From: Candidatus Gastranaerophilales bacterium
GTDB lineage: Bacteria > Cyanobacteriota > Vampirovibrionia > Gastranaerophilales > Gastranaerophilaceae
NCBI GenBank assembly: GCA_944326465.1
Contig: CALVEB010000002.1
Location: 94,569 to 158,568, forward strand
Reading direction: 5' to 3'
DNA: 64,000 nucleotides
Part shown: positions 17,380-26,141 of the stretch, piece by piece
How the letters are laid out: each line of letters starts with the position of its first letter
Position numbering within the stretch: the stretch's first letter is position 1
Made by a program: the position numbers and the translations under genes
Notes under the pieces: model-generated
Seen by the model: only the letters and a program-made list of their open reading frames with translations
What the model was told of the DNA's origin: nothing
The model's database searches: none

Positions 17380-17385
17380 TTATGT

Positions 17386-17853
17386 ATGAAAAAAATATTA
17401 ATATTATTACTGATTATTTTATTAACGCCAAAGATTGGATTTAGCGAGGAATTATATCCACGCGGGACAGGCAAAAGCGAAACAAAAGAGACGCATCCTA
17501 TATATTTTGGCTATATGGAAGACTATGCAAAAGAACTACGTAAAGCCTTTGAAAATAAAAGGATGTTTGCTCTATGTCACTGGGGAACCTCTTATGACAT
17601 TGTAGTTACGCGTGAAGGAGATATAAAAGATGTTAAGATCTCTACAATGCAAAATAACTATTTCGATAAAAAGGTTAAAGAAATCATTTTATCCGTAAAG
17701 CCTTTACCTTTCCGCGAAGGTATGAATCTGGATTATATGAGATTTTCTATATATCTTGGATATGAAAATTTTGAAGATATACATTTCAGTATAGGAGCAT
17801 TTCCACGCTCACCTGACAATTGTTTCACAGTACATATCACCCTGAAAAAATAG
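17386..17853 (+). CDS. small exported TonB-C-terminal-like protein, copy 3 (mosaic)
   Basis: 155 residues with signal peptide MKKILILLLIILLTPKIGFS. The sequence is a mosaic: from the signal peptide to about 17,560 it is nearly identical to copy 1, from about 17,570 to 17,765 it is identical to copy 2, and the last part (HFSIGA, PRSPDNCF) again follows copy 1. This is what gene conversion between copies gives. Its cognate hydrolase is reduced to a remnant, so it looks like an orphan immunity gene (inference). Confidence 0.75.
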   Translation: MKKILILLLIILLTPKIGFSEELYPRGTGKSETKETHPIYFGYMEDYAKELRKAFENKRMFALCHWGTSYDIVVTREGDIKDVKISTMQNNYFDKKVKEIILSVKPLPFREGMNLDYMRFSIYLGYENFEDIHFSIGAFPRSPDNCFTVHITLKK

Positions 17854-17881
17854 CTTTGGGGCTAACAGGTTGTAAATAGTT

Positions 17882-17909
17882 AAGGAGCCGCTTTTTCAAG
17901 CGGCTCCTT
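17882..17909. terminator. bidirectional terminator between copy 3 and recA
   Basis: AAGGAGCCGCTT with AAGCGGCTCCTT, 12-bp perfect stem and a 4-nt loop, between converging genes. The T-rich tail is short on both sides. Confidence 0.7.
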
Positions 17910-17927
17910 GCTTCTTAATATCCTAAT

Positions 17928-18956
17928 TTATTTATTTGCCAACTTTTCTCTTACAAGTGATTCGACCTGATTTAATATATCAGGATTTTCGTTTAAGAAA
18001 TCACGGGCTTTGTCGCGTCCCTGACCGAGTTTCTCTTCGTTAAAGCTGAACCATGAACCTGCTTTTTTTACAATATCAAGATTTACAGCTACATCAAGAA
18101 TATTACCGGTCTTACAGATACCTTTGCCGAAAATAATATCAAATTCGGCTGTTCTAAACGGAGGCGCAACTTTATTTTTTACAACCTTAACCCTTACATG
18201 GTTACCGACATCGCCGTCATCACCCTTAACTCCATCAGTACGTTTTATTTCCATACGGACAGATGCATAATATTTAAGCGCGTTACCGCCGGTAGTTGTT
18301 TCAGGATTACCATACATAACACCTATTTTCATTCTTAACTGGTTAATAAAAATAACAGTGGTGTTGGTTTTACCGATAATACCTGTTAATTTTCTCAATG
18401 CTTTACTCATCAAACGCGCTTGCAAGCCCATTTGCTGATCTTCCATAGAGCCGTCAATTTCCGCTTTCGGAACAAGCGCCGCAACAGAATCGACAACAAC
18501 AACATCAACCGCACCTGAACGTACAAGTTCTTCGGTAATATCAAGTGCCTGTTCTCCGGTATCAGGCTGCGAAATAAGCAAATCGTCAACCTGTACACCT
18601 AAATTTCTTGCATATTCCGGATCAAGAGCATGTTCTGCATCCACAAATGCTGCTATACCGCCGCGTTTCTGGCATTCTGCAACAATATGCTGTGCAAGTG
18701 TTGTTTTACCGGAGCTTTCAGGCCCGTATATCTCAATAATACGGCCGCGCGGCACACCGCCTATACCAAGTGCCACATCCAGCGCAAGTGAGCCCGTTGG
18801 TATTGCTTCAACATTAACAGCAGCTTTATCGCCCAGTTTCATTATTGAACCTTTACCAAAATCTTTTTCTATCTTTTCTATTGCAAGCTTTAATGCTTTG
18901 CTTTTTGCTTCAGCAGTATTTGCCGGTATTTCTGTTTCTTTATCTTTTACAGCCAT
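17928..18956 (-). CDS. recA: recombinase A
   Basis: Forms filaments on single-stranded DNA for homologous strand exchange and triggers LexA cleavage. Seen: Walker [10 protein letters not shown] near residue 67, Walker [11 protein letters not shown], the L1 loop with [36 protein letters not shown] (the canonical RecA signature region), and an acidic-basic C-terminus. 342 residues. The ATG at 18956 (MAVKDKE) follows AAGGA by 7 nt; a TTG at 18962 is too near to it. No intein. No recX adjoins it. Confidence 0.97.
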   Translation of the reverse strand: MAVKDKETEIPANTAEAKSKALKLAIEKIEKDFGKGSIMKLGDKAAVNVEAIPTGSLALDVALGIGGVPRGRIIEIYGPESSGKTTLAQHIVAECQKRGGIAAFVDAEHALDPEYARNLGVQVDDLLISQPDTGEQALDITEELVRSGAVDVVVVDSVAALVPKAEIDGSMEDQQMGLQARLMSKALRKLTGIIGKTNTTVIFINQLRMKIGVMYGNPETTTGGNALKYYASVRMEIKRTDGVKGDDGDVGNHVRVKVVKNKVAPPFRTAEFDIIFGKGICKTGNILDVAVNLDIVKKAGSWFSFNEEKLGQGRDKARDFLNENPDILNQVESLVREKLANK

Positions 18957-18992
18957 TATCAATTCCTTTTTTAAATCTTAACGGATAAACCG

Positions 18993-19472
18993 TTATTCCC
19001 ACATGTGTTTGTCTTTTTTTCTATACAAGCCCAAACCTACAGGTTTGTAACAGTTTAAACTGTTTTTAAGCTGATAGATTTCTTTATTCAAATCAATAAC
19101 TTTCTGGCGCAGAGTTTCGTTATCAGTTTTGCAACGGATAAGTTCTACAACAACTTCATCCATGCCTTCAAGCTTTTCATCTATAACTTTTGAAATTCTG
19201 TCGCTAAGATTTTGTTCCATTTCTTTTAACGAATGCAAAATATTTTTAACAGCTGAAGGGTATTTTTCCTGAGCCGCAGGATATTTCAGAGCCTGCACTT
19301 TTCTCAGATTTTTAACTTCTTCGTAAGAAAAATAAGTTTGCCCTCTTTCATTTTTCTTTGGCAAAATAGATGCACGTTTGCAAAGTTCTAAAATTTCCCG
19401 ATTGTCCGCTTTCAGAATGTTTCTGACTTCTTGCGGTGTTAATGTTCTTTCTTTAAGGTTTTGTTCTGCCAT
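18993..19472 (-). CDS. MerR-like HTH protein with coiled coil
   Basis: 159 residues. Residues 10-58 resemble a MerR-type winged helix (LTPQEVRNILKADNREILELC, then YFSYEEVKNLRKVQ); residues 75-140 form a coiled coil (MEQNLSDRISKVIDEKLEG...NETLRQKVIDLNKEIYQLKNS). It lies 36 bp upstream of recA in the same direction and may be co-transcribed with it. Role unknown: a transcription factor or a chromosome-associated protein. AGAGGG precedes the ATG. Confidence 0.7.
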   Translation of the reverse strand: MAEQNLKERTLTPQEVRNILKADNREILELCKRASILPKKNERGQTYFSYEEVKNLRKVQALKYPAAQEKYPSAVKNILHSLKEMEQNLSDRISKVIDEKLEGMDEVVVELIRCKTDNETLRQKVIDLNKEIYQLKNSLNCYKPVGLGLYRKKDKHMWE

Positions 19473-19696
19473 TATCTATACCCTCTAAATTTCCCCAACT
19501 CTATTTTATTTTATTAAAACAAAAAAGACAAACAATTTAAACACTGTTGTAACATGACTTAATAATAAATAGCCTGATCGGGTAATAAAAAAGATACAAG
19601 AATCGATTTTCTTAACTAAAATTAACACGCCCCTTGAAAAATTATATTTTTAATATTATTATATACCTATACAACTAGCTAGAAAAGGAAATAACT

Positions 19697-19885
19697 ATGT
19701 CAAAAAAATGTGAAATATGCGGAAAAGAAGCTCTTAAAGCAGCAAAATTAACTTTCTCTCATAAACAAATTGTAAAACGCCAGCAGCCAAACTTACAGGA
19801 AGTTAAAGCTGTTGTTAACGGGCAAACTAAAAAAATCAGAGTTTGTACATCTTGTTTAAGAGCAGGTAAAGTTACCAAAGCATAA
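19697..19885 (+). CDS. rpmB: 50S ribosomal protein L28
   Basis: 62 residues: MSKKCEICGK...TFSHKQIVKRQQPNLQ...KIRVCTSCLRAGKV. Two CxxC pairs (CEIC, CTSC) mark the zinc-binding form. AAAGGAA precedes the ATG and a strong terminator follows. Confidence 0.95.
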   Translation: MSKKCEICGKEALKAAKLTFSHKQIVKRQQPNLQEVKAVVNGQTKKIRVCTSCLRAGKVTKA

Positions 19886-19908
19886 GCTGATTTTAAAATT
19901 AAAGTGTT

Positions 19909-19946
19909 GCGGCGAAGTTTTTGAAAAAACTTCGCCGCTTCCTTTT
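19909..19946 (+). terminator. terminator of rpmB
   Basis: 12-bp stem GCGGCGAAGTTT/AAACTTCGCCGC, 6-nt loop, then TTCCTTTT. Confidence 0.85.
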
Positions 19947-19958
19947 ACACCTACATAA

Positions 19959-22550
19959 CTAGATATTAAAGTATATTTGTCCTTCTTTTGTCATACGTTT
20001 CAACATACTGTTATCACCGTATGGAGAAGTCATATATTGATTTTGTGCTAAAGAAGGTTTGTCATCCATAAAGTATTTTACATACAATTCTTCATAATGT
20101 TCAGGGTGTTTGCGGACGATTTCTTTTACTTCTGATTGTCCTTTGTAGTCCATTAATTGTACTACTTTGATGGCCAGATCAGATGTTTCGCCAATAATTT
20201 TAAGTATTTCCGGGCCATATCCCATATCAATGAATGAATTAATCAATGTCGGAGCGTATTTAACAAGTGCTTTGATAGCTGCTTTTTTCTGGCTCGGTTC
20301 AAGTTGCCCGATTAATGCAAATTTATTTGTTGTAGGATCTTTGAATTTTTCTATATAAGCTTCAACCGCTGATTTAGTTTCTGTTTCGTCAATTAAACCT
20401 GTGCGTAAATCCTGTTCTGCTGTGTATTCTGAGTAACTTTGCGCAACTTGATTTGTATATTTTTGTTCAATTTGAGTTGTATAAGTTTTAATCTCTTTTG
20501 CAAGCTGGCTGTCATAACTTTCAGAATTTGACGGAGCAGCAGAAGTTTCATTTTTCAATCCTTCACATCTGTCTGCGTTAGAAATAGCCGCTTCTATAGC
20601 TTTTTCATTGCCGGTTTCAAGCGTATATTTCATTGCATCTTTTTGTGCAGATTCATCATATTTGTAAATGTTTTCAGCGGCATGCTCAACAACACTGTCA
20701 AATTTTGATCCGGAAATTATCCTGTGTGCTTCTGCTTGAACTGATGCATCTAATGTTTCAACCTGATCTGCCATCTTCATACTGTATTGTTCTGCTACTT
20801 TTGCATCCGTTGTATATTCTTCGTTGCGCGCCAACATCATTTTGTATGCATCTTTTTGGTTTTCAACAGCCATTCTGGAATATACATTACTTTCAATTGC
20901 AGCATGTGTAGCACCTTCATTTTCATAGGTTAAAGTAGCTAATGCATCTTTTTCAACATCATCATTATATTTATCAGCCGTTGCAGCTGCCAGTTCTATA
21001 GCTTTTTGATTATTGTTTGCGCGAATTACGTTTGCTAATTCTTTCTGTATTTCGGATTTTTCTGCCCTGTGGCTCATATAGACGTTGCCGTCGTGTACTG
21101 ATTGCCATTCAACACCATTAGTTGCTTTTGCTAAATCTATCATTTGACTTTCATCTGCACCTTTTTGGGCAGAAGTGATATATTTTTCACCATCTTTACG
21201 ACTTTTCATTCTATTAATGAAGTCTTTACCATGTGAACCTAAGTCAGAATATCTTACACCGTTCAATAAGTTAATTTCTTTTTTGTCACTGTTTGCCAAT
21301 TTTTTTGCAATTTTGGAATCTAAGTTTGCTAATTCATGTAAGTATTCAGCTAACTCTATATTACCGCATTGTATTGCATCTCTGGTAAAATCTTCAATAA
21401 TTTGAGGATACTTGGGGTCGTTTTTATCATAAGTTTTTTCAAGGTATTGTTTTATAATAAGTACTTTATCTGCTTCTGATGCATTTTTTAAAGCTTCACC
21501 GTATTCAGAATTGTTTATTTCCGTCCAAAATGTAGGAGTGTCACCTGAACGTGTACCAAAATTTTCTTTAACTTCCTCACTTAAATCTGATTTTAAAAAT
21601 TTTTCAAGTGATGTTAATCGTATATGCTCGTATTTCGTTAACTTTTCTTCACCTTGCGGGTTCTCCAATTTGTTTTTTAAATATTCATATTCGGCCTCAA
21701 CAGAAGAAACTTTTTGTGAATCTAATATTTCTCTCGCCTTTGCAGGACATGGTTTCATATCTGAACCGGATATATATTGTGCAGAGGCACATAGCAGCTC
21801 CGTCTCGCGCAGTCTAATTAAGTCAGTAATTGATAAATCTTTTTCATCCTGTTCAAAAAGATAATCATATATATATTCTTCCTGTTGTCCTCGCGGTATT
21901 TTTTTAAAATCAGCAAGACTCAATTCTGCAATTTTAGTTGCAGCATACAACTCTGTCATTGAAGTATCAAGCCAGGCTTTAGCATTTCTTTTATTTAAAA
22001 CACCTTGTTTTTTGCTTAAAATAGTTTTTTGTTGCTCAATTAATTTTTGTTGTTCTTCTTTGCTTAAATTATTCCAATCTTCAATCGTTTTTTTATTGTC
22101 CGCATCACCATACAAAAATTGATTTTTAGCTAATTCAGTTGAATAAACATCAAATTTTTTCCTTAGAGACATTTTTGAAAAACGACTTTTAGTAATAGTT
22201 TTTTCATCAGAACCATTATTAGTTGATGCTTCTGCTGCAACATCTGAGCCGGCAGAAGTATCTGTGGTTTCATCTGTTGCAGCAGAAGTATCAACAGATT
22301 GTTTAATATTTTTTATGAATTTAAGCTGTTCTTCAAAACTTAATGTTAAGAATTGCGGGTTTTCTGTGCATAATTTAACATATTGTTCCTGAGTGATACC
22401 CAATTTTGAGCATAAATCAGTATTCGCTGTTTCTGTTTTGCCGATAGGAACATTTACAGATGCAGACGTAGATTTAACTTCTACAGGAGTTACTGTCTGT
22501 ATCTCCTGTTGCTGTTTATTTATTTTATTTAAATCTACATTTAAGCCCAT
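19959..22550 (-). CDS. large helical-repeat protein of unknown function
   Basis: 863 residues from the ATG at 22550 (MGLNVDLNKINK), chosen because AAGAGA lies 6 nt upstream and the longer frame runs into a terminator hairpin. After an N-terminal Gln/Thr/Ser-rich region with a short helical motif (LGITQEQYVKLCTENPQFL), residues about 480-690 hold tandem helical repeats of 30-40 residues with Ala-rich faces (KYDESAQKDAMKYTLETGN, KYNDDVEKDALATLTYENEG). No signal peptide or membrane segment. TPR-like or HEAT-like scaffold is likely; I do not recognise the family. Confidence 0.7.
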   Translation of the reverse strand: MGLNVDLNKINKQQQEIQTVTPVEVKSTSASVNVPIGKTETANTDLCSKLGITQEQYVKLCTENPQFLTLSFEEQLKFIKNIKQSVDTSAATDETTDTSAGSDVAAEASTNNGSDEKTITKSRFSKMSLRKKFDVYSTELAKNQFLYGDADNKKTIEDWNNLSKEEQQKLIEQQKTILSKKQGVLNKRNAKAWLDTSMTELYAATKIAELSLADFKKIPRGQQEEYIYDYLFEQDEKDLSITDLIRLRETELLCASAQYISGSDMKPCPAKAREILDSQKVSSVEAEYEYLKNKLENPQGEEKLTKYEHIRLTSLEKFLKSDLSEEVKENFGTRSGDTPTFWTEINNSEYGEALKNASEADKVLIIKQYLEKTYDKNDPKYPQIIEDFTRDAIQCGNIELAEYLHELANLDSKIAKKLANSDKKEINLLNGVRYSDLGSHGKDFINRMKSRKDGEKYITSAQKGADESQMIDLAKATNGVEWQSVHDGNVYMSHRAEKSEIQKELANVIRANNNQKAIELAAATADKYNDDVEKDALATLTYENEGATHAAIESNVYSRMAVENQKDAYKMMLARNEEYTTDAKVAEQYSMKMADQVETLDASVQAEAHRIISGSKFDSVVEHAAENIYKYDESAQKDAMKYTLETGNEKAIEAAISNADRCEGLKNETSAAPSNSESYDSQLAKEIKTYTTQIEQKYTNQVAQSYSEYTAEQDLRTGLIDETETKSAVEAYIEKFKDPTTNKFALIGQLEPSQKKAAIKALVKYAPTLINSFIDMGYGPEILKIIGETSDLAIKVVQLMDYKGQSEVKEIVRKHPEHYEELYVKYFMDDKPSLAQNQYMTSPYGDNSMLKRMTKEGQIYFNI

Positions 22551-22585
22551 AGGTATTCTCTTATTTTTTATACTCATATATAAAA

Positions 22586-22618
22586 AAACATGCTGAAACA
22601 TCGAATTTCAGCATGTTT
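22586..22618 (-). terminator. terminator of the three-gene paralogue operon
   Basis: 13-bp perfect stem (AAACATGCTGAAA) with a 7-nt loop and seven T on the minus strand, 26 bp after the stop of the 22644-23741 gene. Confidence 0.9.
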
Positions 22619-22643
22619 TAACATGTTTACAAAAATTTACATA

Positions 22644-23741
22644 TTAATCTACTGCAAATACTGCACCTTTTGTTGTTACACCATAATTATTTGTCAGAGA
22701 TAATACGGCATACGCATTATTAAATGCATTCCCCTGTTCTGTAAGTGACTGTTTAACAACATCCATTGCCTGAGTTAATGCATTATCAACAATATTATAT
22801 TTTTTATTTTTGGCATCAACTAATATTACCTGACCGTATTGCAGTTGGGTAGCATTATTATCTTCACTAAAGAAAGTATCTTTATGATACATTACTAAAC
22901 CTACTTTTAATTCAGGATAGCCTGCCTTTTGTACTGTTACGACTTCTGCATTATTTTCATTTCCGTCAGTAGAATAATATCTTATCGTATATTTCCCATT
23001 ATCACCGTCAAAATCATTACTGCCTATATTTTTGCCATAACTAGCTTTAGGCGTTGCTGTTTTCATTGAGTTACCGCCGGCATTATTTTCCAAATAACCG
23101 GTTGCAGAAGGGCCGACTATACGCTTATATTGAACTGTTTCTACTGCTCCCGGATATTTTTTGCTCAAGTTTTCCATATAATTTGTTACATTTTTATCAT
23201 TTGGTACAATAGGAATAGGAGCCAGACGACTGTTAAAATCTTTTTGTAATTCTTTGTCTGTATAAGAATGTACATTTTTCAATATAAATCTTTTGCTCGT
23301 GCCATCATCTGAACGTAATGAAAAATTATATTTTACCAGTTGATTTTTATTAGTAACAGTCGTTCTGCCATTTGGCTGGGTATAAACAAATCTTACACTT
23401 TTTTTATTATTTTGCTGGATAAGCTGGACATCAAGAGTATTTATATTAAATATACGATTAAACCGTTTAGTTGAAAGCACTCTGCCTGATTGCTGAGCAT
23501 CGCTGATTTCATTAACTTCCGGTACATCTACCAATTCAATAGTATTCGGCTCCGGTTCAATGCGGTAATTTGCTGCCGCATCGTTTGATAACGGACTCAT
23601 CGCAATTAATACAGCAAGCGGCACTGCTTTGACCATTGGTGATGTATGCGGCTGCGGTTTTGGTGTTTCTTTTTTCTTTCCTTCAAATTGAATTAAATTG
23701 GTTGGTTTTGGCTCGATTGTTGATATTGGTCTGATTGCCAT
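22644..23741 (-). CDS. F-x-G / PLA-x-x-IAMSP family protein, third gene of operon
   Basis: 365 residues. N-terminus MAIRPISTIEPK..IQFEGKKKE, a Pro/Lys/Gln linker, then a hydrophobic segment (VPLAVLIAMSPLSN, residues about 40-55) and a large soluble part. It shares the N-terminal layout, and blocks such as (G)DNGKYTIRYYSTDGN..EVVTVQKAGYPELKV, with the two genes upstream. Most likely exported or membrane-tethered by the N-terminal segment (inference). The gene ends in a strong terminator. No known family. Confidence 0.75.
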   Translation of the reverse strand: MAIRPISTIEPKPTNLIQFEGKKKETPKPQPHTSPMVKAVPLAVLIAMSPLSNDAAANYRIEPEPNTIELVDVPEVNEISDAQQSGRVLSTKRFNRIFNINTLDVQLIQQNNKKSVRFVYTQPNGRTTVTNKNQLVKYNFSLRSDDGTSKRFILKNVHSYTDKELQKDFNSRLAPIPIVPNDKNVTNYMENLSKKYPGAVETVQYKRIVGPSATGYLENNAGGNSMKTATPKASYGKNIGSNDFDGDNGKYTIRYYSTDGNENNAEVVTVQKAGYPELKVGLVMYHKDTFFSEDNNATQLQYGQVILVDAKNKKYNIVDNALTQAMDVVKQSLTEQGNAFNNAYAVLSLTNNYGVTTKGAVFAVD

Positions 23742-23760
23742 AATTCATTCTCCTGTTTTT

Positions 23761-24837
23761 TTATTCATTAACATATAATTTTTCGGTACTTGCAGAAATC
23801 TTATAATCCTTTACTACTTCCGCTCTGTCAAACGGAACGTTATTTTTGTTATAAAGTGCGCTTTTTGCGACTTTTTCCATATATTCACCCAGAGTTTTGT
23901 CATAAATTATTGTCGTTACGCCGTCATTGTCTTTCAGATTAAACTGATATGTTTCGTAACTTATTGGTTCAAGATTATTTGCCGCAAAATTTGATTTCAC
24001 TTTAATCATTTTGTCAATTTTTAATTCAGGATATCCTTCTTTTTTCAGCGTAAATTCTTCTGCTGTAAGGGTTTGCTTGTCTGAATTATATATTGAAATA
24101 TCATATATTCCGTTGTCACCTTCAAGGATTTTGTGTCCCATAAATTCACCTTCCGGAATATATCTGTGCGCGTTTTTCCATAAATTACCGTCTTCATAAG
24201 ACATTACAACTCTGCCGGACGGTAACGGCACGAGGTTTTCGTTATGATTAATAACTTCTATTGCTCCATTGTTTTCAGGCGAATTTGCAAGTCTATCAAA
24301 ATAATTCAGAAACTCTTCATTTCCGAGTAAAACTTTCTGCGTGTCAACAATATCCTCTGCTTTAACACCTTTTACGGTAAAAAATCCGTTATTGGCCTCG
24401 TCATCGGCTAGCGGAGCTAAATTGTATTTTGAAATTTCTTCTGCCTCATAACGGCTGCCTATAGAATTTGGGGTAGCCTGAGAAATCAAAATAGTCTCAA
24501 AATTCGTGGTATCATTATCTAAATCTTTTGTCCGAACGATATAGTTTTCACCATTTACATTGAAAAATGTTTTTACGGCGAGCGTTTTACCTTCCGGATG
24601 ACTTTGCGGCCTGTTATTTTCTACCACAATTTTTTCAGGCTGCAACGGTAACGGCAGCTTATCCTGTGCTGAAACGGTATTCGTCGTAAGCGGACTCATT
24701 GCTATGAATGTCGCTAAAGGTATTTTTACATACATCGGAGTTGATGTTTTGACAGCTTCCTGCTTTTTATCCGGCTTTCCTGAAAAACCGGTCTGATTAG
24801 TATTTATATGAATGTTATTTATTGCTTTTATATTCAT
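23761..24837 (-). CDS. F-x-G / PLA-x-x-IAMSP family protein, second gene of operon
   Basis: 358 residues. MNIKAINNIHINTNQTGFSGK, a Lys-rich linker, then IPLATFIAMSPLTTNTVSAQ, which looks like a signal or anchor segment with an A-x-A-like site (VSAQ). Soluble part shares GDNGIYDISIYNSDKQ..EEFTLKKEGYPELK with its neighbours. 19 bp separate it from each neighbour, so the three are one operon made by tandem duplication. Sequence identity between copies looks low outside short blocks, so the duplication is old. Confidence 0.75.
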   Translation of the reverse strand: MNIKAINNIHINTNQTGFSGKPDKKQEAVKTSTPMYVKIPLATFIAMSPLTTNTVSAQDKLPLPLQPEKIVVENNRPQSHPEGKTLAVKTFFNVNGENYIVRTKDLDNDTTNFETILISQATPNSIGSRYEAEEISKYNLAPLADDEANNGFFTVKGVKAEDIVDTQKVLLGNEEFLNYFDRLANSPENNGAIEVINHNENLVPLPSGRVVMSYEDGNLWKNAHRYIPEGEFMGHKILEGDNGIYDISIYNSDKQTLTAEEFTLKKEGYPELKIDKMIKVKSNFAANNLEPISYETYQFNLKDNDGVTTIIYDKTLGEYMEKVAKSALYNKNNVPFDRAEVVKDYKISASTEKLYVNE

Positions 24838-24856
24838 TTATTTTCTCCGAACAACC

Positions 24857-25897
24857 TTATTCCACATCGTAAATATTGCCTTTGTGGTCTACAATCTGCG
24901 TTTCTTCGATATCTTCAAGTTTAAAAGCCTTATTTCTAGGGTCATTTGTCAACTCTTTTAAATCTTTAAATAAGGTATCATTAAAGATCCGTGCAAACGA
25001 AGTTTCTTTATTTTTCAGCAAAGTTATCTGATTGTAGCTAAAATCACCAATTGGCTCACCTGCATCAATTAATGACGATGTTACATTTTTTAAGCCTGCT
25101 ACCTGAAATTCCGGTTTACCTGCTCGTTGTATAGTTACAACTTCATAATCATTTTTATTTCTATCAGTACTATACGCATTTATAAAATAGGTTTCACCGT
25201 CTACTTGTCTTGCCCAGGCGGCAACCGGATAGCCGAAAGAATGGTCAGCTTCTACTTTTGTCCAGCGGGTATTTTTATTTTCTGCATTAACAAGTCCGTA
25301 TTTTCCTGCTCTGACCTCTTTTGTGATATTTTTTGTTCTTATATTAGTGTTGTTTTCATCAGACAAAAGAAATTTTGCCAGATTATCTGAAATATTACGT
25401 TCGGTATACCCGTAAATACTGCCATTATCATCTGTTGCTTGAACTGTTAATTGCGGAAATTCAAATGTTTTACCTTCTATACCGTCATCACCTACAAGCC
25501 GCAATGTAATATTTTTATATTCAGTAATTCTTTTTCCGTCAATGTCGTCATCATTTATATATATATCTTTTACTTTTTGCGAATTTTCTTTATTATTTAC
25601 ATAATATACTTTTCTTAAAATACCGTCATTTCCGCGGTATCTTTCTGTTTTCAAAAGATTAGTATCATCTGTCAGTTTATCTCTCAATGTACTTACAATA
25701 ATTGTTGTATTTGCCGTATTCGCATCAGGAATGTTTGGGGTTCCTGCAGAAGTCATAGGACTCATTGCAATCAGTGTTGCAAGCGGAACTGTTATACCTA
25801 ATCTTGAAGATGCTGCATTTTGTTCTTTATTAGTCTTATTTTTACCCGTAAAATGCGGTATTGAATAAGATACATTGTTAATAGGCCTAATATTCAT
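24857..25897 (-). CDS. F-x-G / PLA-x-x-IAMSP family protein, first gene of operon
   Basis: 346 residues. MNIRPINNVSYSIPHFTGKNK, then VPLATLIAMSPMTSAGTPN. The soluble part has repeated 'VVTIQRAGKPEFQV' and 'NAYSTDRNKNDYE' blocks matching the other two copies. GGAG precedes the ATG. The 244-bp gap upstream to the ROK kinase holds a T9 run and no other gene; the operon promoter must lie there but I cannot single it out. Confidence 0.75.
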   Translation of the reverse strand: MNIRPINNVSYSIPHFTGKNKTNKEQNAASSRLGITVPLATLIAMSPMTSAGTPNIPDANTANTTIIVSTLRDKLTDDTNLLKTERYRGNDGILRKVYYVNNKENSQKVKDIYINDDDIDGKRITEYKNITLRLVGDDGIEGKTFEFPQLTVQATDDNGSIYGYTERNISDNLAKFLLSDENNTNIRTKNITKEVRAGKYGLVNAENKNTRWTKVEADHSFGYPVAAWARQVDGETYFINAYSTDRNKNDYEVVTIQRAGKPEFQVAGLKNVTSSLIDAGEPIGDFSYNQITLLKNKETSFARIFNDTLFKDLKELTNDPRNKAFKLEDIEETQIVDHKGNIYDVE

Positions 25898-26141
25898 TGT
25901 GTTTCTCCAGTGAAGTCATAAAAACGTCATGCATATAAGTACCCTGAATTTTTTTTTTGCTACCCCAAATTTTTCAAAAATTCCAATTATGCTTATTATA
26001 TCAACGTTTGGGACACTTGTAAAATAGTATATACGATATTTACATTTCTTAATAAAGCTAGATAAATACCTTACTTGAGTAAAAAGTATGTTTGTCATAG
26101 TATTTAGAAACAGGACAATAGTAATAAATAAGGGGAAAGCT

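Noticed and set aside
21511..21864. 117-codon plus-strand frame inside the helical-repeat gene
   Set aside because: Shadow of the repeat gene's codon pattern; no start signals.
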